Source: Ravibacter sp964559125 (lineage in GTDB: Bacteria; Bacteroidota; Bacteroidia; Cytophagales; Spirosomataceae). From it: DNA of 64,000 bases. The notes beneath the pieces are model-generated. The model was not told where the DNA came from. It made no database searches and saw only the letters and a program-made list of their open reading frames with translations. Shown in pieces: positions 44,763 through 52,898 of the stretch (its first letter is position 1; each line of letters opens with the position of its first letter). The position numbers and the translations under genes were made by a program. The stretch is from NCBI GenBank assembly GCA_964559125.1, contig CAZLGW010000010.1, forward strand, positions 115,484 to 179,483, written 5' to 3'.

Positions 44763-46040
44763 TTAATACTCATACCAATCCTGCCACAGGTGCTTCATTC
44801 TTTTCCTGATCTCCTCTTCACGGGCATTTTTACCAGGTTCATACAGACGGGTACCTTTCAGCTCCTCCGGCAGGAAGCTTTCCTGCACAAAATTCCCTTC
44901 ATAGCTATGGGCATATTTATAGCCCTTTCCATAGCCTATCTGCTTCATCAGTTTGGTAGGCGCATTGCGCAGATGCAACGGCACCGGTAAATGAGCAGTT
45001 TTTTCAGCAAGAGCCATTGCATTCCCGATAGCCTCGTACGATGCGTTGCTTTTGGGCGAAGTAGCCAGGTAAATCGCTACCTGCGAAAGCACGATCCGGC
45101 ATTCCGGGTAACCGATCGCCTTCACTGCCTGCATACATTCGTTTGCCATGATGATGGCAGTAGGATTGGCATTCCCGATATCTTCAGATGCCAGAATGAG
45201 CATCCGACGCGCGATAAACTCGGGGTCTTCGCCGGCATTGATCATGCGCGCCATCCAGTACAGCGCACCGTTGGGATCGCTTCCCCTGAGCGACTTGATA
45301 AAAGCCGAGATGATATCATAATGCTGCTCTCCCGATTTGTCGTAGCGCGCGATCTGCTTCTGGGCTACCTGCATAACCAGGTCATCGGTCACGACGATCT
45401 CTTCCTGCTCCCCCTGGTTGAGCACAACGAGCTCGAACAGGTTCAGCAGCTTCCGGCCGTCGCCCCCCGAAACCCTGAACAGGGCATCGTATGACTGTAT
45501 GGTGATATTTTTCTTCTTCAACCATTCATCTTTCTTCAGCGCGCGATGCAGGATCGCCGTCAGCTCCTCCTTTCCGAATCCTTCCAGCACATACACCTGG
45601 CATCTCGACAGAAGCGCAGAATTGACTTCAAAGGAAGGATTTTCGGTTGTAGCACCGATCAGCGTCACCTGCCCTTTCTCAACAGCGCCTAGTAGGGCAT
45701 CCTGCTGACTTTTGTTATAGCGGTGGATTTCGTCTATAAACAAAATCGGTGCAAAAAGACCGCTGGGCCTCGAAAGTACTTCCCTCAGCTCCTTCACGCC
45801 CGAATTGATAGCGCTGAGACTGTAAAAAGGGCGTTTCACTACTTCCGAGATCATAAGGGCCAGTGTGGTTTTTCCGGTACCCGGTGGTCCCCACAATATC
45901 ATGGAAGGGATGATGCTGTTTTCAATCGCCCTGCGCAAAGGGCCGTTAGGGCCCAGCAGATGCTCCTGACCTATATAGTCGTCTAAAGTCCTGGGCCTTA
46001 GCCGCTCTGCCAAGGGAGCCGACCCCATTGCAGTATGCAT
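44763..46040 (-). CDS. rarA: Replication-associated recombination protein A (RarA/MgsA)
   Basis: 425 residues, standard for the family. LAERLRPRTLDDYIGQEHLL opens the AAA module; Walker A is LWGPPGTGKTT near residue 49, Walker B ILFIDEIHRYNKSQQDALLG near 98, sensor 1 IGATTENPSFEVNSALLSRC near 129. The C-terminal tetramerisation part has PNGALYWMARMINAGEDPEF and NECMQAVKAIGYPE. It loads at stalled replication forks and ssDNA ends. The start may be Met1 or Met5. The MutS-like gene follows after 2 bases. Confidence 0.95.
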   Translation of the reverse strand: MHTAMGSAPLAERLRPRTLDDYIGQEHLLGPNGPLRRAIENSIIPSMILWGPPGTGKTTLALMISEVVKRPFYSLSAINSGVKELREVLSRPSGLFAPILFIDEIHRYNKSQQDALLGAVEKGQVTLIGATTENPSFEVNSALLSRCQVYVLEGFGKEELTAILHRALKKDEWLKKKNITIQSYDALFRVSGGDGRKLLNLFELVVLNQGEQEEIVVTDDLVMQVAQKQIARYDKSGEQHYDIISAFIKSLRGSDPNGALYWMARMINAGEDPEFIARRMLILASEDIGNANPTAIIMANECMQAVKAIGYPECRIVLSQVAIYLATSPKSNASYEAIGNAMALAEKTAHLPVPLHLRNAPTKLMKQIGYGKGYKYAHSYEGNFVQESFLPEELKGTRLYEPGKNAREEEIRKRMKHLWQDWYEY

Positions 46041-46091
46041 AAAAGAGGCTGTCTAGGGAAGAAAATAATTAACCGGAAGTAAAGTTAATGT

Positions 46092-46190
46092 TTAGTAATG
46101 ACCTCTCAGTAAATGTACCACTATAATGTTATCCAATATTTCGCAGATAAGCCGGTTTTCCTTATCTGAGTTGAGTATCACCTCATATGC
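46092..46190 (-). pseudogene. C-terminal relic of a YoeB/Txe-type toxin
   Basis: On the minus strand, directly after the stop of the gene at 46190-47623, the frame reads YEVILNSDKENRLICEILDN then IIVVHLLRGHY and stop (TAA 46094-46092). This has the C-terminal signature of YoeB/Txe RNases: a basic/acidic run, NRL, a hydrophobic strand, and a terminal GHY. The N-terminal two thirds and any antitoxin are missing, so it is a fragment. It is too short to call beyond family. Confidence 0.55.
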
Positions 46191-47623
46191 TACTCCAGCT
46201 TCAGCCACTTCTTCAGCCCCAGCTCTGAAACCATTACCTGCTCGTATGGATCATTGAGATTTTCGATGCTTACTCCTTTACCGAAAGGCCGGCAGGCAAG
46301 CCAGTGCTTCAGGTAGTCGACGACCAGCTTTTCGGTATAGTGCCAGGTTCCGCTGCTTTTCATTTTTCGTTCGAAAGACCGGATTTCGTAGAAGAGGTAA
46401 TCCCTGTTCTGCATGGCATAGTGCACCATCAGGTTCAGGATCCGGATCTTGGAGTAGTTCATGGCACCCAGCTCAGAAGCAGATATCCGGAGCAACCGGT
46501 TGATAAGTGCGAGTGATTCCTGGTGATTTTTCTTAAACAGGTAAGCCCGCGCAGTAGTAAACCACCATTGAACGAGATCCTGAGGCGGCGCCTGATCCAG
46601 TACAGCAGTTTGAAAAACCGGGATTAAAATATCATCAGGCCGGCTTTTCCGGGCCAGGTCTACATGTAAATGCAGCTCTGCCAGTAAAAGGGAGATTTTG
46701 ATTTTCAGAAACCCGGAAGTAATATCCAACTGGTTCAGACGATCGATGAAATGAGGCATTTCATCAAAATAGCCAAAGCGCCTGAGCGTTTCCAGCACAT
46801 CCTGGAGAAACCTGATATAACTCTGCGGGTCGGCCACCCATTTATGCAGGTGGACCTGGAAAAAATCGTCAAGGGCATAAAATGTCTTCAGACTTCCGTC
46901 CGGGTCGCCCGTCATCATAAAATAGACCGACTGAAAATGAAGATGTAGTTGCCCGGACCGGAAGGTATCTTTTCTCTGGTTCTGCACGGCCTGGTGCTCC
47001 TCAAGAACAATATCGTTCAGCTGGGCTGTCTGACGGGAATTCCTGACTACACCGTTTTTCCAGTACCTGCATAAGAGTATTTCATAGAGAGCGGCATGCT
47101 CCCTGGCAGCCTCTTCCTCTCTCATACCCTCCCTGACGCTCTCCTGCACCGCTACTACCCGCTCTTCTTCCCAATCGGCAAACTTTTGCTGTATGCCGTG
47201 ATCCAGCTCAATACGACAGAACATCGAAAAGAAATACGGGTATCCTGCCTGCTGAGCAGATGCCTTTCCGAGTGCTATGTGACGCAATGCGGCCCGTGTG
47301 AAACCTTTCTGCAACAACAATTTTGCATTCGTATAACGCTCCCACAGCACGGTCTCCCTGTCGGTCTGCAGATGATACCTGTTTAATATACGCAGGAGCA
47401 ATTTGGAGAGGTGTTTTCTGGTTATTTCCAGCCGGCTATTGTTAAACCGCTCTTTTAACTGCCTGTTGAGCTCCTCATCGAAGGCAGGTGCTTCTTCCAG
47501 TTGCCGGTAGAGTTCTGAATAGGCGGTGCCCGCCCCTCTTTCCTCCAGCTTGATACGGCAGTAACGCCTTTCGGTTTTATTAAGCGATTTAACCAGGTCG
47601 GACAGTTCTCTGAGAGAAAGCAT
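46190..47623 (-). CDS. Conserved helical repeat protein of unknown function
   Basis: 477 residues, almost wholly alpha-helical, no signal peptide or membrane span. It opens MLSLRELSDLVKSLNKTERR and contains TPR-like helix pairs (KGFTRAALRHIALGKASAQQ near residue 105, PQDLVQWWFTTARAYLFKKN near 352, HQESLALINRLLRISASELG near 372). I remember similar long proteins as common single-copy genes of Bacteroidota without assigned function. It is divergent from ribokinase across 160 AT-rich bases. Its stop runs into a toxin relic. A scaffold role is possible, but nothing indicates it directly. Confidence 0.75.
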   Translation of the reverse strand: MLSLRELSDLVKSLNKTERRYCRIKLEERGAGTAYSELYRQLEEAPAFDEELNRQLKERFNNSRLEITRKHLSKLLLRILNRYHLQTDRETVLWERYTNAKLLLQKGFTRAALRHIALGKASAQQAGYPYFFSMFCRIELDHGIQQKFADWEEERVVAVQESVREGMREEEAAREHAALYEILLCRYWKNGVVRNSRQTAQLNDIVLEEHQAVQNQRKDTFRSGQLHLHFQSVYFMMTGDPDGSLKTFYALDDFFQVHLHKWVADPQSYIRFLQDVLETLRRFGYFDEMPHFIDRLNQLDITSGFLKIKISLLLAELHLHVDLARKSRPDDILIPVFQTAVLDQAPPQDLVQWWFTTARAYLFKKNHQESLALINRLLRISASELGAMNYSKIRILNLMVHYAMQNRDYLFYEIRSFERKMKSSGTWHYTEKLVVDYLKHWLACRPFGKGVSIENLNDPYEQVMVSELGLKKWLKLE

Positions 47624-47721
47624 AGAAATAGCCGGAATATATTATTTTATCAGATATATAGCGCTAAAAATAGAATAAAATGACATATAAATAAATATTA
47701 GAAATATCCATATTAATATTT

Positions 47722-47758
47722 TTTGGTGATATTATTCCCTTTAATTGACATACTTTTG
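47722..47758 (+). promoter_or_regulatory. Candidate promoter of the ribokinase gene
   Basis: TTTG at 47722-47725 and TACTTTTG at 47751-47758 match the Bacteroidota -33 and -7 boxes. The spacing of 25 bases is longer than the usual 17-23. The -7 box ends 25 bases before the ATG at 47784. Confidence 0.5.
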
Positions 47759-47783
47759 AAGTACATCAACTGTCTGAGTTAAA

Positions 47784-48716
47784 ATGTCGAACGACAAGCT
47801 TATCTATGTAGTCGGGAGCTCCAATACCGATATGGTGGTAAAATCAGAAAAGCTGCCGGCTCCCGGGGAAACCGTTATCGGGGGAGAATTCCTGATGAAT
47901 CCAGGCGGTAAGGGCGCCAACCAGGCCGTAGCCGCCGCCCGTCTTGGAGGAACTGTATATTTTGTCGGGAAGACAGGCAACGATCTTTTCGGGAAACAGG
48001 CGGTGCAGCAGTTTAAAAGAGAGAATATACTGACAGATTACGTTGCCACCGACCCGAGGCTTCCTTCGGGTGTAGCGCTGATCAATGTTGACGGAAAGGG
48101 GGAGAATTCGATTTCGGTGGCCCCGGGCGCCAACGCAGCATTGACAAAGGCAGATGTCGACCGGGCATTAGCACACCTGAGACCCGACGATCTGGTGCTG
48201 ATCCAGCTCGAAATCCCCGTAGATGTCGTTACCCACGTGATACATGAGAGCGCCCTGAAAGGTGTGCGGGTAATCCTGAATCCCGCACCTGCGCAGGAAC
48301 TCAGCAAGGAAACGTTGTCCAGGCTTTACCTGATCACTCCTAACGAGAGCGAGGCCGAACTGCTCACCGGTATAAGGGTGAGAGACCTCACTTCGGCTGA
48401 AAAAGCGGCACATAAACTACGCGACGCGGGTTGCGATCATGTGATCATAACCCTCGGTTCAAAAGGTGCCTACCTCAGCTCCGGTGATATATCCGCCATT
48501 ATCCCGGCCATACCTGTCACGGCCGTCGACACCACAGCCGCAGGCGACTGCTTTAACGGCGCCGTAGCAGTTGCGCTTTCGGAAGGCAGGGATATCCGTT
48601 CTACGGTTGAATTCGCCTGCAAGGCCGCAGCTATCAGCACCACGCGCATGGGGGCTCAGAGCTCTCTGCCAACACGTAAAGAGCTCGACGGCGTTCTGCT
48701 TGCAAAAGGCCGGTGA
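47784..48716 (+). CDS. rbsK: Ribokinase (PfkB family)
   Basis: 310 residues, usual length. It opens IYVVGSSNTDMVVKSEKLPA, with the substrate motif NPGGKGANQAVAAARLGG near residue 40 and the PfkB signature DTTAAGDCFNGAVAVALSEG near 251 carrying the catalytic Asp. NPAPAQELS near 171 is the ribokinase-type hinge segment. It phosphorylates ribose at O5. The following genes encode a sugar transporter and a nucleoside hydrolase, so ribose probably comes from nucleosides split outside the cytoplasm. Confidence 0.93.
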   Translation: MSNDKLIYVVGSSNTDMVVKSEKLPAPGETVIGGEFLMNPGGKGANQAVAAARLGGTVYFVGKTGNDLFGKQAVQQFKRENILTDYVATDPRLPSGVALINVDGKGENSISVAPGANAALTKADVDRALAHLRPDDLVLIQLEIPVDVVTHVIHESALKGVRVILNPAPAQELSKETLSRLYLITPNESEAELLTGIRVRDLTSAEKAAHKLRDAGCDHVIITLGSKGAYLSSGDISAIIPAIPVTAVDTTAAGDCFNGAVAVALSEGRDIRSTVEFACKAAAISTTRMGAQSSLPTRKELDGVLLAKGR

Positions 48717-48750
48717 GACCCGTATTTCTAAATCTATAACCTCTTACAAT

Positions 48751-49755
48751 ATGTTTGTAGTCGAAAGCTATTCCCTCGCCATTTTCTTTTGTATCATCAC
48801 GATGCTGTGCTGGGGATCATGGGCCAACACCCAGAAACTTGTAAAGGATAGCTGGCGGTTCGAGCTTTTTTACTGGGACTATGTAGTGGGCATCTTCCTT
48901 TTATCGCTCGTGGGCGCCCTTACCCTGGGGAGCACCGGTGAAGCAGGGAGGCCCTTCCTGGACGATCTCAGCCAGGCAGAAGCCGCTAATATCCGGAGCG
49001 CATTTACCGGCGGTGTAGTGTTTAATCTCGCCAATATCCTTCTTACGGCGGCTATCGCCTCGGCAGGCATGGCAGTGGCATTTCCTATCGGTATCGGTCT
49101 TGCGCTTGTGATCGGGGTAATCATCAATTATACCCTGCTTAATAAGGGGAATCCTGTTTTACTGTTCGCGGGCGTAGGGCTTGTCGCCCTGGCAATTATA
49201 CTCAACGCACTCGCTTACAGCCATCTCAGCCGTGGAGGAGAAAAACGTTCGGTGAGCAAATGGGTTGGCGTTTCGGTGCTGGCCGGTGTGCTGATGTCGA
49301 CCTTCTACCCTTTCGTAGCAGCGGGCATGGATCTTGAGAATTTTATTTCTCCGACAGCGGGAAAAATGACCCCCTATACTGCCTTTGTGGTTTTTGCATC
49401 CGGTATCCTGGTCAGCAACCTGCTTTTCAATACCTACCTCATGAGAAAACCCCTTGAAGGCAGCCCTATATCGTACAGTCAATATTTTGCCGGGCCGTTC
49501 AAAACCCACCTGGTCGGGATACTGGGCGGATGTATATGGGGGCTGGGCAATCTGTTCAATCTCATTGCCGCAGGTAAAGCCGGACCGGCTATTTCTTACG
49601 GCCTGGGTCAGGGCGCTACGCTTGTGGCAGCGCTCTGGGGCGTGTTGATCTGGAAAGAATTCAAAGGCGGCGGACAACGTGTAAACAGGTTGATTCTGCT
49701 GATGTTTCTTGCGTTTCTGACGGGGCTTGGGTTGATTATTCTGGCTGGGGAGTGA
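48751..49755 (+). CDS. GRP/RhaT-type sugar transporter (DMT superfamily)
   Basis: 334 residues with ten membrane segments from ATG 48751, chosen because it begins the first segment (FVVESYSLAIFFCIITMLCW) and leaves a 34-base gap after ribokinase; longer in-frame starts lie inside ribokinase. The internal symmetry (GGVVFNLANILLTAAIASAG near residue 86 and GCIWGLGNLFNLIAAGKAGP near 259) is that of glucose/ribose porters and RhaT. It likely imports ribose for the upstream kinase. Substrate from context only. Confidence 0.85.
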   Translation: MFVVESYSLAIFFCIITMLCWGSWANTQKLVKDSWRFELFYWDYVVGIFLLSLVGALTLGSTGEAGRPFLDDLSQAEAANIRSAFTGGVVFNLANILLTAAIASAGMAVAFPIGIGLALVIGVIINYTLLNKGNPVLLFAGVGLVALAIILNALAYSHLSRGGEKRSVSKWVGVSVLAGVLMSTFYPFVAAGMDLENFISPTAGKMTPYTAFVVFASGILVSNLLFNTYLMRKPLEGSPISYSQYFAGPFKTHLVGILGGCIWGLGNLFNLIAAGKAGPAISYGLGQGATLVAALWGVLIWKEFKGGGQRVNRLILLMFLAFLTGLGLIILAGE

Positions 49756-49756
49756 C

Positions 49757-49796
49757 CTCCCCCCGCCTGGTCCCTGAGCTTGTCGAAGGGGGGGAG
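49757..49796. repeat. Intergenic hairpin with CCCTGAGCTTGTCGAAGGG core
   Basis: CTCCCCCC (49757-49764) pairs with GGGGGGAG (49789-49796) around GTCCCTGAGCTTGTCGAAGG, a word I know as a dispersed intergenic repeat in many unrelated bacteria. It may also terminate the transporter transcript. Confidence 0.7.
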
Positions 49797-49893
49797 TCGT
49801 TTCTTAAATGCATTTTGTTCTGAAGAATGATCGGCAAATCTCTACAAGCTGACAGTCTATTATAAAATCATTATAAACTTTATTTATACCTTT

Positions 49894-50889
49894 ATGAGAA
49901 TCCCCTTACTGATTACCTGCGGCTTATTGTCCGGGCTGCTGATTCTCGGCTGCAGCCAAACTAAAACTCCTGACGCTGTTCCTGTTAAGCTTATAATGGA
50001 TACGGATATCGGGCCGGACTATGACGATGTGGGCGCAATGGCCGTGATGCATGCGCTGGCAGACAGCGGTTACGTTGAACCGCTTGCCGTCATTTCCTGC
50101 AACATACATGAACTGACCGTACCGGTAATAGACCTCATCAACACATATTTCGGACGGGCTGACTTACCTACAGGTGCTCCCAAAAGCGGGAATGCTCCCA
50201 ATATGAAGGCGCCGCAGGAGTGGCCGGAATTGCTGGTGGAAAAATACCCGCATACCATCAGGTCGACCACCGATGCCCCCGATGCAGTTTCGGTATACCG
50301 CCGGGTGCTGGCCGCACAGCCTGATACCAGCGTTACGATCGTCACAGTGGGTTTCTTAACAAACCTGTCGGCCCTCCTGGATTCCGAACCCGACGCCGAA
50401 AGTCCACTTAGCGGGAAAGACCTCGTATCTCAAAAAGTCAGGAGATTGGTATCGATGGCTGGAAAATTCCCCGAGGGAAGGGAGTTCAATGTCTACATCG
50501 ATTCGACTGCTGCTGAAAAGGTTTTCAGCCAATGGCCTACCGAGGTTATTTTCAGCGGATTTGAAATAGGTCAGAAGGTAATAACCGGCCTTCCGCTCAT
50601 CAACGACCCGTCGGTAGATACCCCCGTAAAAGCCGCCTATGCAAAAGCGCTTCCGCACTGGAAGTCGGACAGCCTCGGCCGTAACAGCTGGGATCAGACG
50701 GCTGTCCTGGTCGCCATTAAGGGCGCCGATCCTTATTATTCGCTCAAAAGGGGCCGTTATATATCAAAGGGGGGAAACAACGGCTGGTTCGACGATCCGA
50801 ACGGCCCGCATGCTTACCTGACAGAAAAAATGCCGGTACAGCAGGTTACCGACATTATCGAAAGGCTTATGCACCATGTAAGGATGTGA
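49894..50889 (+). CDS. Nucleoside hydrolase lipoprotein
   Basis: 331 residues; lipobox GLLILGCS with Cys20, so it is exported and anchored. The calcium site is KLIMDTDIGPDYDDVGAMAV near residue 32, the family's DTDxGxDD pattern with one extra residue. VSIVTVG-type core reads SVTIVTVGFLTNLSALLDS near 145, and SWDQTAVLVAIKGADPYY near 268 replaces the usual HDP loop. It splits nucleosides into base and ribose. With the kinase and the sugar transporter it forms an extracytoplasmic nucleoside scavenging set. It ends at a bidirectional hairpin. Confidence 0.9.
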   Translation: MRIPLLITCGLLSGLLILGCSQTKTPDAVPVKLIMDTDIGPDYDDVGAMAVMHALADSGYVEPLAVISCNIHELTVPVIDLINTYFGRADLPTGAPKSGNAPNMKAPQEWPELLVEKYPHTIRSTTDAPDAVSVYRRVLAAQPDTSVTIVTVGFLTNLSALLDSEPDAESPLSGKDLVSQKVRRLVSMAGKFPEGREFNVYIDSTAAEKVFSQWPTEVIFSGFEIGQKVITGLPLINDPSVDTPVKAAYAKALPHWKSDSLGRNSWDQTAVLVAIKGADPYYSLKRGRYISKGGNNGWFDDPNGPHAYLTEKMPVQQVTDIIERLMHHVRM

Positions 50890-50890
50890 G

Positions 50891-50923
50891 AATGTGTCCC
50901 GATAGCTGCTATCGGGACACATT
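50891..50923. terminator. Bidirectional terminator hairpin
   Basis: AATGTGTCCCGATAG and CTATCGGGACACATT are perfect complements around CTG, between the convergent genes ending at 50889 and 50930. A-run on the plus side, which is a T-run for the minus-strand gene. Confidence 0.85.
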
Positions 50924-50929
50924 AAAAAA

Positions 50930-51859
50930 CTATCCGCCAAACAATCTGGCCCAGAAACTCTTTGTTTTCTTCTTCACTTCGCCGGCTGCTTCTGCGGCGC
51001 CTTCCTTCAGGTTACTGATGCCTTCGGCTGCCTCCCGCGACAGCTCGCCGGCTTTAGCCTTGGCTGCTGCAAGCTTTTCCGCAGCCTCTTCTTTCAGTTC
51101 TTCCAGCTCTTCGGCGGCTTTCGCTCTAAATTCACCGGCTTTTTCCCTGGCTTCTTCCAGTTTTTCTGCAGCTTCTTCTTTAAGGTCCCCGATTTTTTCC
51201 GAAGCTTTTGCGGCCAGCTCGCCGGCTTTCGCCCGGGCTTCGTCAAGCTTTTCTGAAGCATCTTCCCTGAGCCCGGCAATTTTTTCGGAGGCAGCCGCCG
51301 ATAATTCACTTGCTTTGGCCTTAGCCTCGCCGAATTTCTCGGCCGCTTCTCCTTTCAGATCCTCCAGCTTATCGCCCAGCGCCTCTCTGGTATCCTGAAG
51401 TTTGTTTGCCAAATCATTCTTCTTTTCTTCGATAGCCAGCCCGGCCCGGTCTGCCAACTCCTTTGCCTCTTCCTTCAGTCCGCCTGCTGCCTCTTCGATG
51501 TTTTCCTGTGCTTCAGCTGCCTCAGATTTTAATTCTTCAAGCTTCTCTCCGGCAGCTTCCTTTAATTCGGCAGCTTTCTCCTCTATTTCTTCTTTCTTAG
51601 CTTCTACGGCCTGCTCAACGTGAACGGCAGCTTCAGATGCTTCTGGTTTCAGTTCTTCGACCTTCTCCTCTGCCGCTTCTTTCAATTCTTCGGCTTTATC
51701 CTTTATTTCTTCTTTCTTCTCTTCTATGGCCTCCTCGGCATTAGCCGCCAGTTCCTCTGCTTCCGCTGCTACCTCTTCGGCGGCTTCTTCTACTTTTTTT
51801 GCGGCTTCCTCCTTAAGGGAATCGTCACTGTTTGCGGGGGTATTCAGGTTTTCAGACAT
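50930..51859 (-). CDS. Glu/Lys/Ala-rich repetitive amphipathic-helix protein
   Basis: 309 residues with no signal peptide, composed almost only of A, E, K, L, D and S. The N-terminal half holds two aligned 40-residue units (EEAIEEKKEEIKDKAEELKE and EQAVEAKKEEIEEKAAELKE openings) plus a partial third; the C-terminal half holds four 29-residue units, each with an AEKxxxxxxKAxEL core such as EAAEKLEEAREKAGEF. It ends TKSFWARLFGG, a distinct short tail. The pattern resembles LEA-type or apolipoprotein-like helices and coiled coils, suggesting desiccation or membrane-stress protection. The C-terminal tail could be a localisation signal. Function not shown. Confidence 0.8.
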   Translation of the reverse strand: MSENLNTPANSDDSLKEEAAKKVEEAAEEVAAEAEELAANAEEAIEEKKEEIKDKAEELKEAAEEKVEELKPEASEAAVHVEQAVEAKKEEIEEKAAELKEAAGEKLEELKSEAAEAQENIEEAAGGLKEEAKELADRAGLAIEEKKNDLANKLQDTREALGDKLEDLKGEAAEKFGEAKAKASELSAAASEKIAGLREDASEKLDEARAKAGELAAKASEKIGDLKEEAAEKLEEAREKAGEFRAKAAEELEELKEEAAEKLAAAKAKAGELSREAAEGISNLKEGAAEAAGEVKKKTKSFWARLFGG

Positions 51860-51922
51860 CTCGAAAAATTGATTAAAGTGCTATTGATTAGAGTTAGAAA
51901 GGCAGGCACAAGACTACCCCGG

Positions 51923-52759
51923 TTATTTAAGCTGGTATGCTGCTACGCTGTTTTTAGCAAAAGTAGGCACATACACAATCTTCTTCTGAGCGTCATAGCC
52001 TATATCCGCAGAGTTTGTACTGGTCTCCTTAGTATCCAGCAGCTTCTCCACTTTACCTTTATCCGTTACATAATATACAACGCCGATCCAGGCTGACACA
52101 ATATACTCTCCGCGCTTCACTTCCTCGATACCATCGGTGCTCTTTTCCATTCCTTCCGCCAGCTTGACGGCTTTTTTGTCGCTCCCCAGCTTGTAGAGGC
52201 TTCCGCTGTCCAGGATAAGCAGATCTTTGCCAACTGCAAGCAAACCATTGGGACGCTCAACGCTGACATAGTAAAGCGAAGGATTATGATTCTTAATCAG
52301 GAATATATTTTTGGTCTGGGAGTCCGAAACATATACGTTACCGGACTTGTCTACCGTAACATCATTCAAAAACTTAGCCTCCGGAACGCTTATCTTGTTC
52401 TCTACTTTCCCGGTGGCGATATCGGCTACCACTACCTCGTCAAGGTCGGCTATATAGAGCTTGCCTTTATACTTCCCAAGCCCTTTAGGGGCATTGAGCC
52501 CTGTGATCCAGTCTGCATTTTTTATCTTACCGTCTGTACCCACCAGTGCTACGCCTCCTTTTCCGTCCTTTTCTCCGCCTTTTCCATCTATCAGGGAAAC
52601 ATACAATACCTGGTTTTCCTTGTCAAATAAAACAGATTCAGGCACCTGGAGCACTGCCTCCGTTTCCCAGAGCTTTTCAAGCGAATGCTGCGCTTTCGAT
52701 TCAACCGATAACAGGGCAGAGAGCAATATAACCGCTACCCAATATTTCTTTGCTTTCAT
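51923..52759 (-). CDS. Secreted six-bladed beta-propeller (SMP-30-like)
   Basis: 278 residues with a signal peptide (YWVAVILLSALLSVESKAQ). Blade units are visible: VPESVLFDKENQVLYVSLID near residue 38, APKGLGKYKGKLYIADLDEV near 88, FLNDVTVDKSGNVYVSDSQT near 126, RPNGLLAVGKDLLILDSG near 161, STDGIEEVKRGEYIVSAW near 198. This is the gluconolactonase/SMP-30-type or NHL-type pattern. Its end is close to the next gene, 63 bases. A lactonase role is possible but no metal ligands are certain. Confidence 0.82.
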   Translation of the reverse strand: MKAKKYWVAVILLSALLSVESKAQHSLEKLWETEAVLQVPESVLFDKENQVLYVSLIDGKGGEKDGKGGVALVGTDGKIKNADWITGLNAPKGLGKYKGKLYIADLDEVVVADIATGKVENKISVPEAKFLNDVTVDKSGNVYVSDSQTKNIFLIKNHNPSLYYVSVERPNGLLAVGKDLLILDSGSLYKLGSDKKAVKLAEGMEKSTDGIEEVKRGEYIVSAWIGVVYYVTDKGKVEKLLDTKETSTNSADIGYDAQKKIVYVPTFAKNSVAAYQLK

Positions 52760-52898
52760 ATCTATTGCACGAATTGTTTGAATAATAAGAACTTAAAACT
52801 ATTCCTTTTGAATTATAAATAAAACAGTTAGCAAAAAAATAATATGGTCTGGCTATGCCCGTATCCGGAATGAGCTACACAATGAACGGCAAGAGAAA

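Noticed and set aside
46190..47623. Reading the helical protein as a fused toxin-antitoxin gene
   Set aside because: The toxin-like residues are in another frame after the stop codon, and the helical protein itself shows no antitoxin pattern.
50886..51398. Ser/Ala-rich plus-strand frame opposite the repetitive helical protein
   Set aside because: It mirrors the Glu/Lys/Ala repeats on the other strand and begins inside a terminator hairpin.
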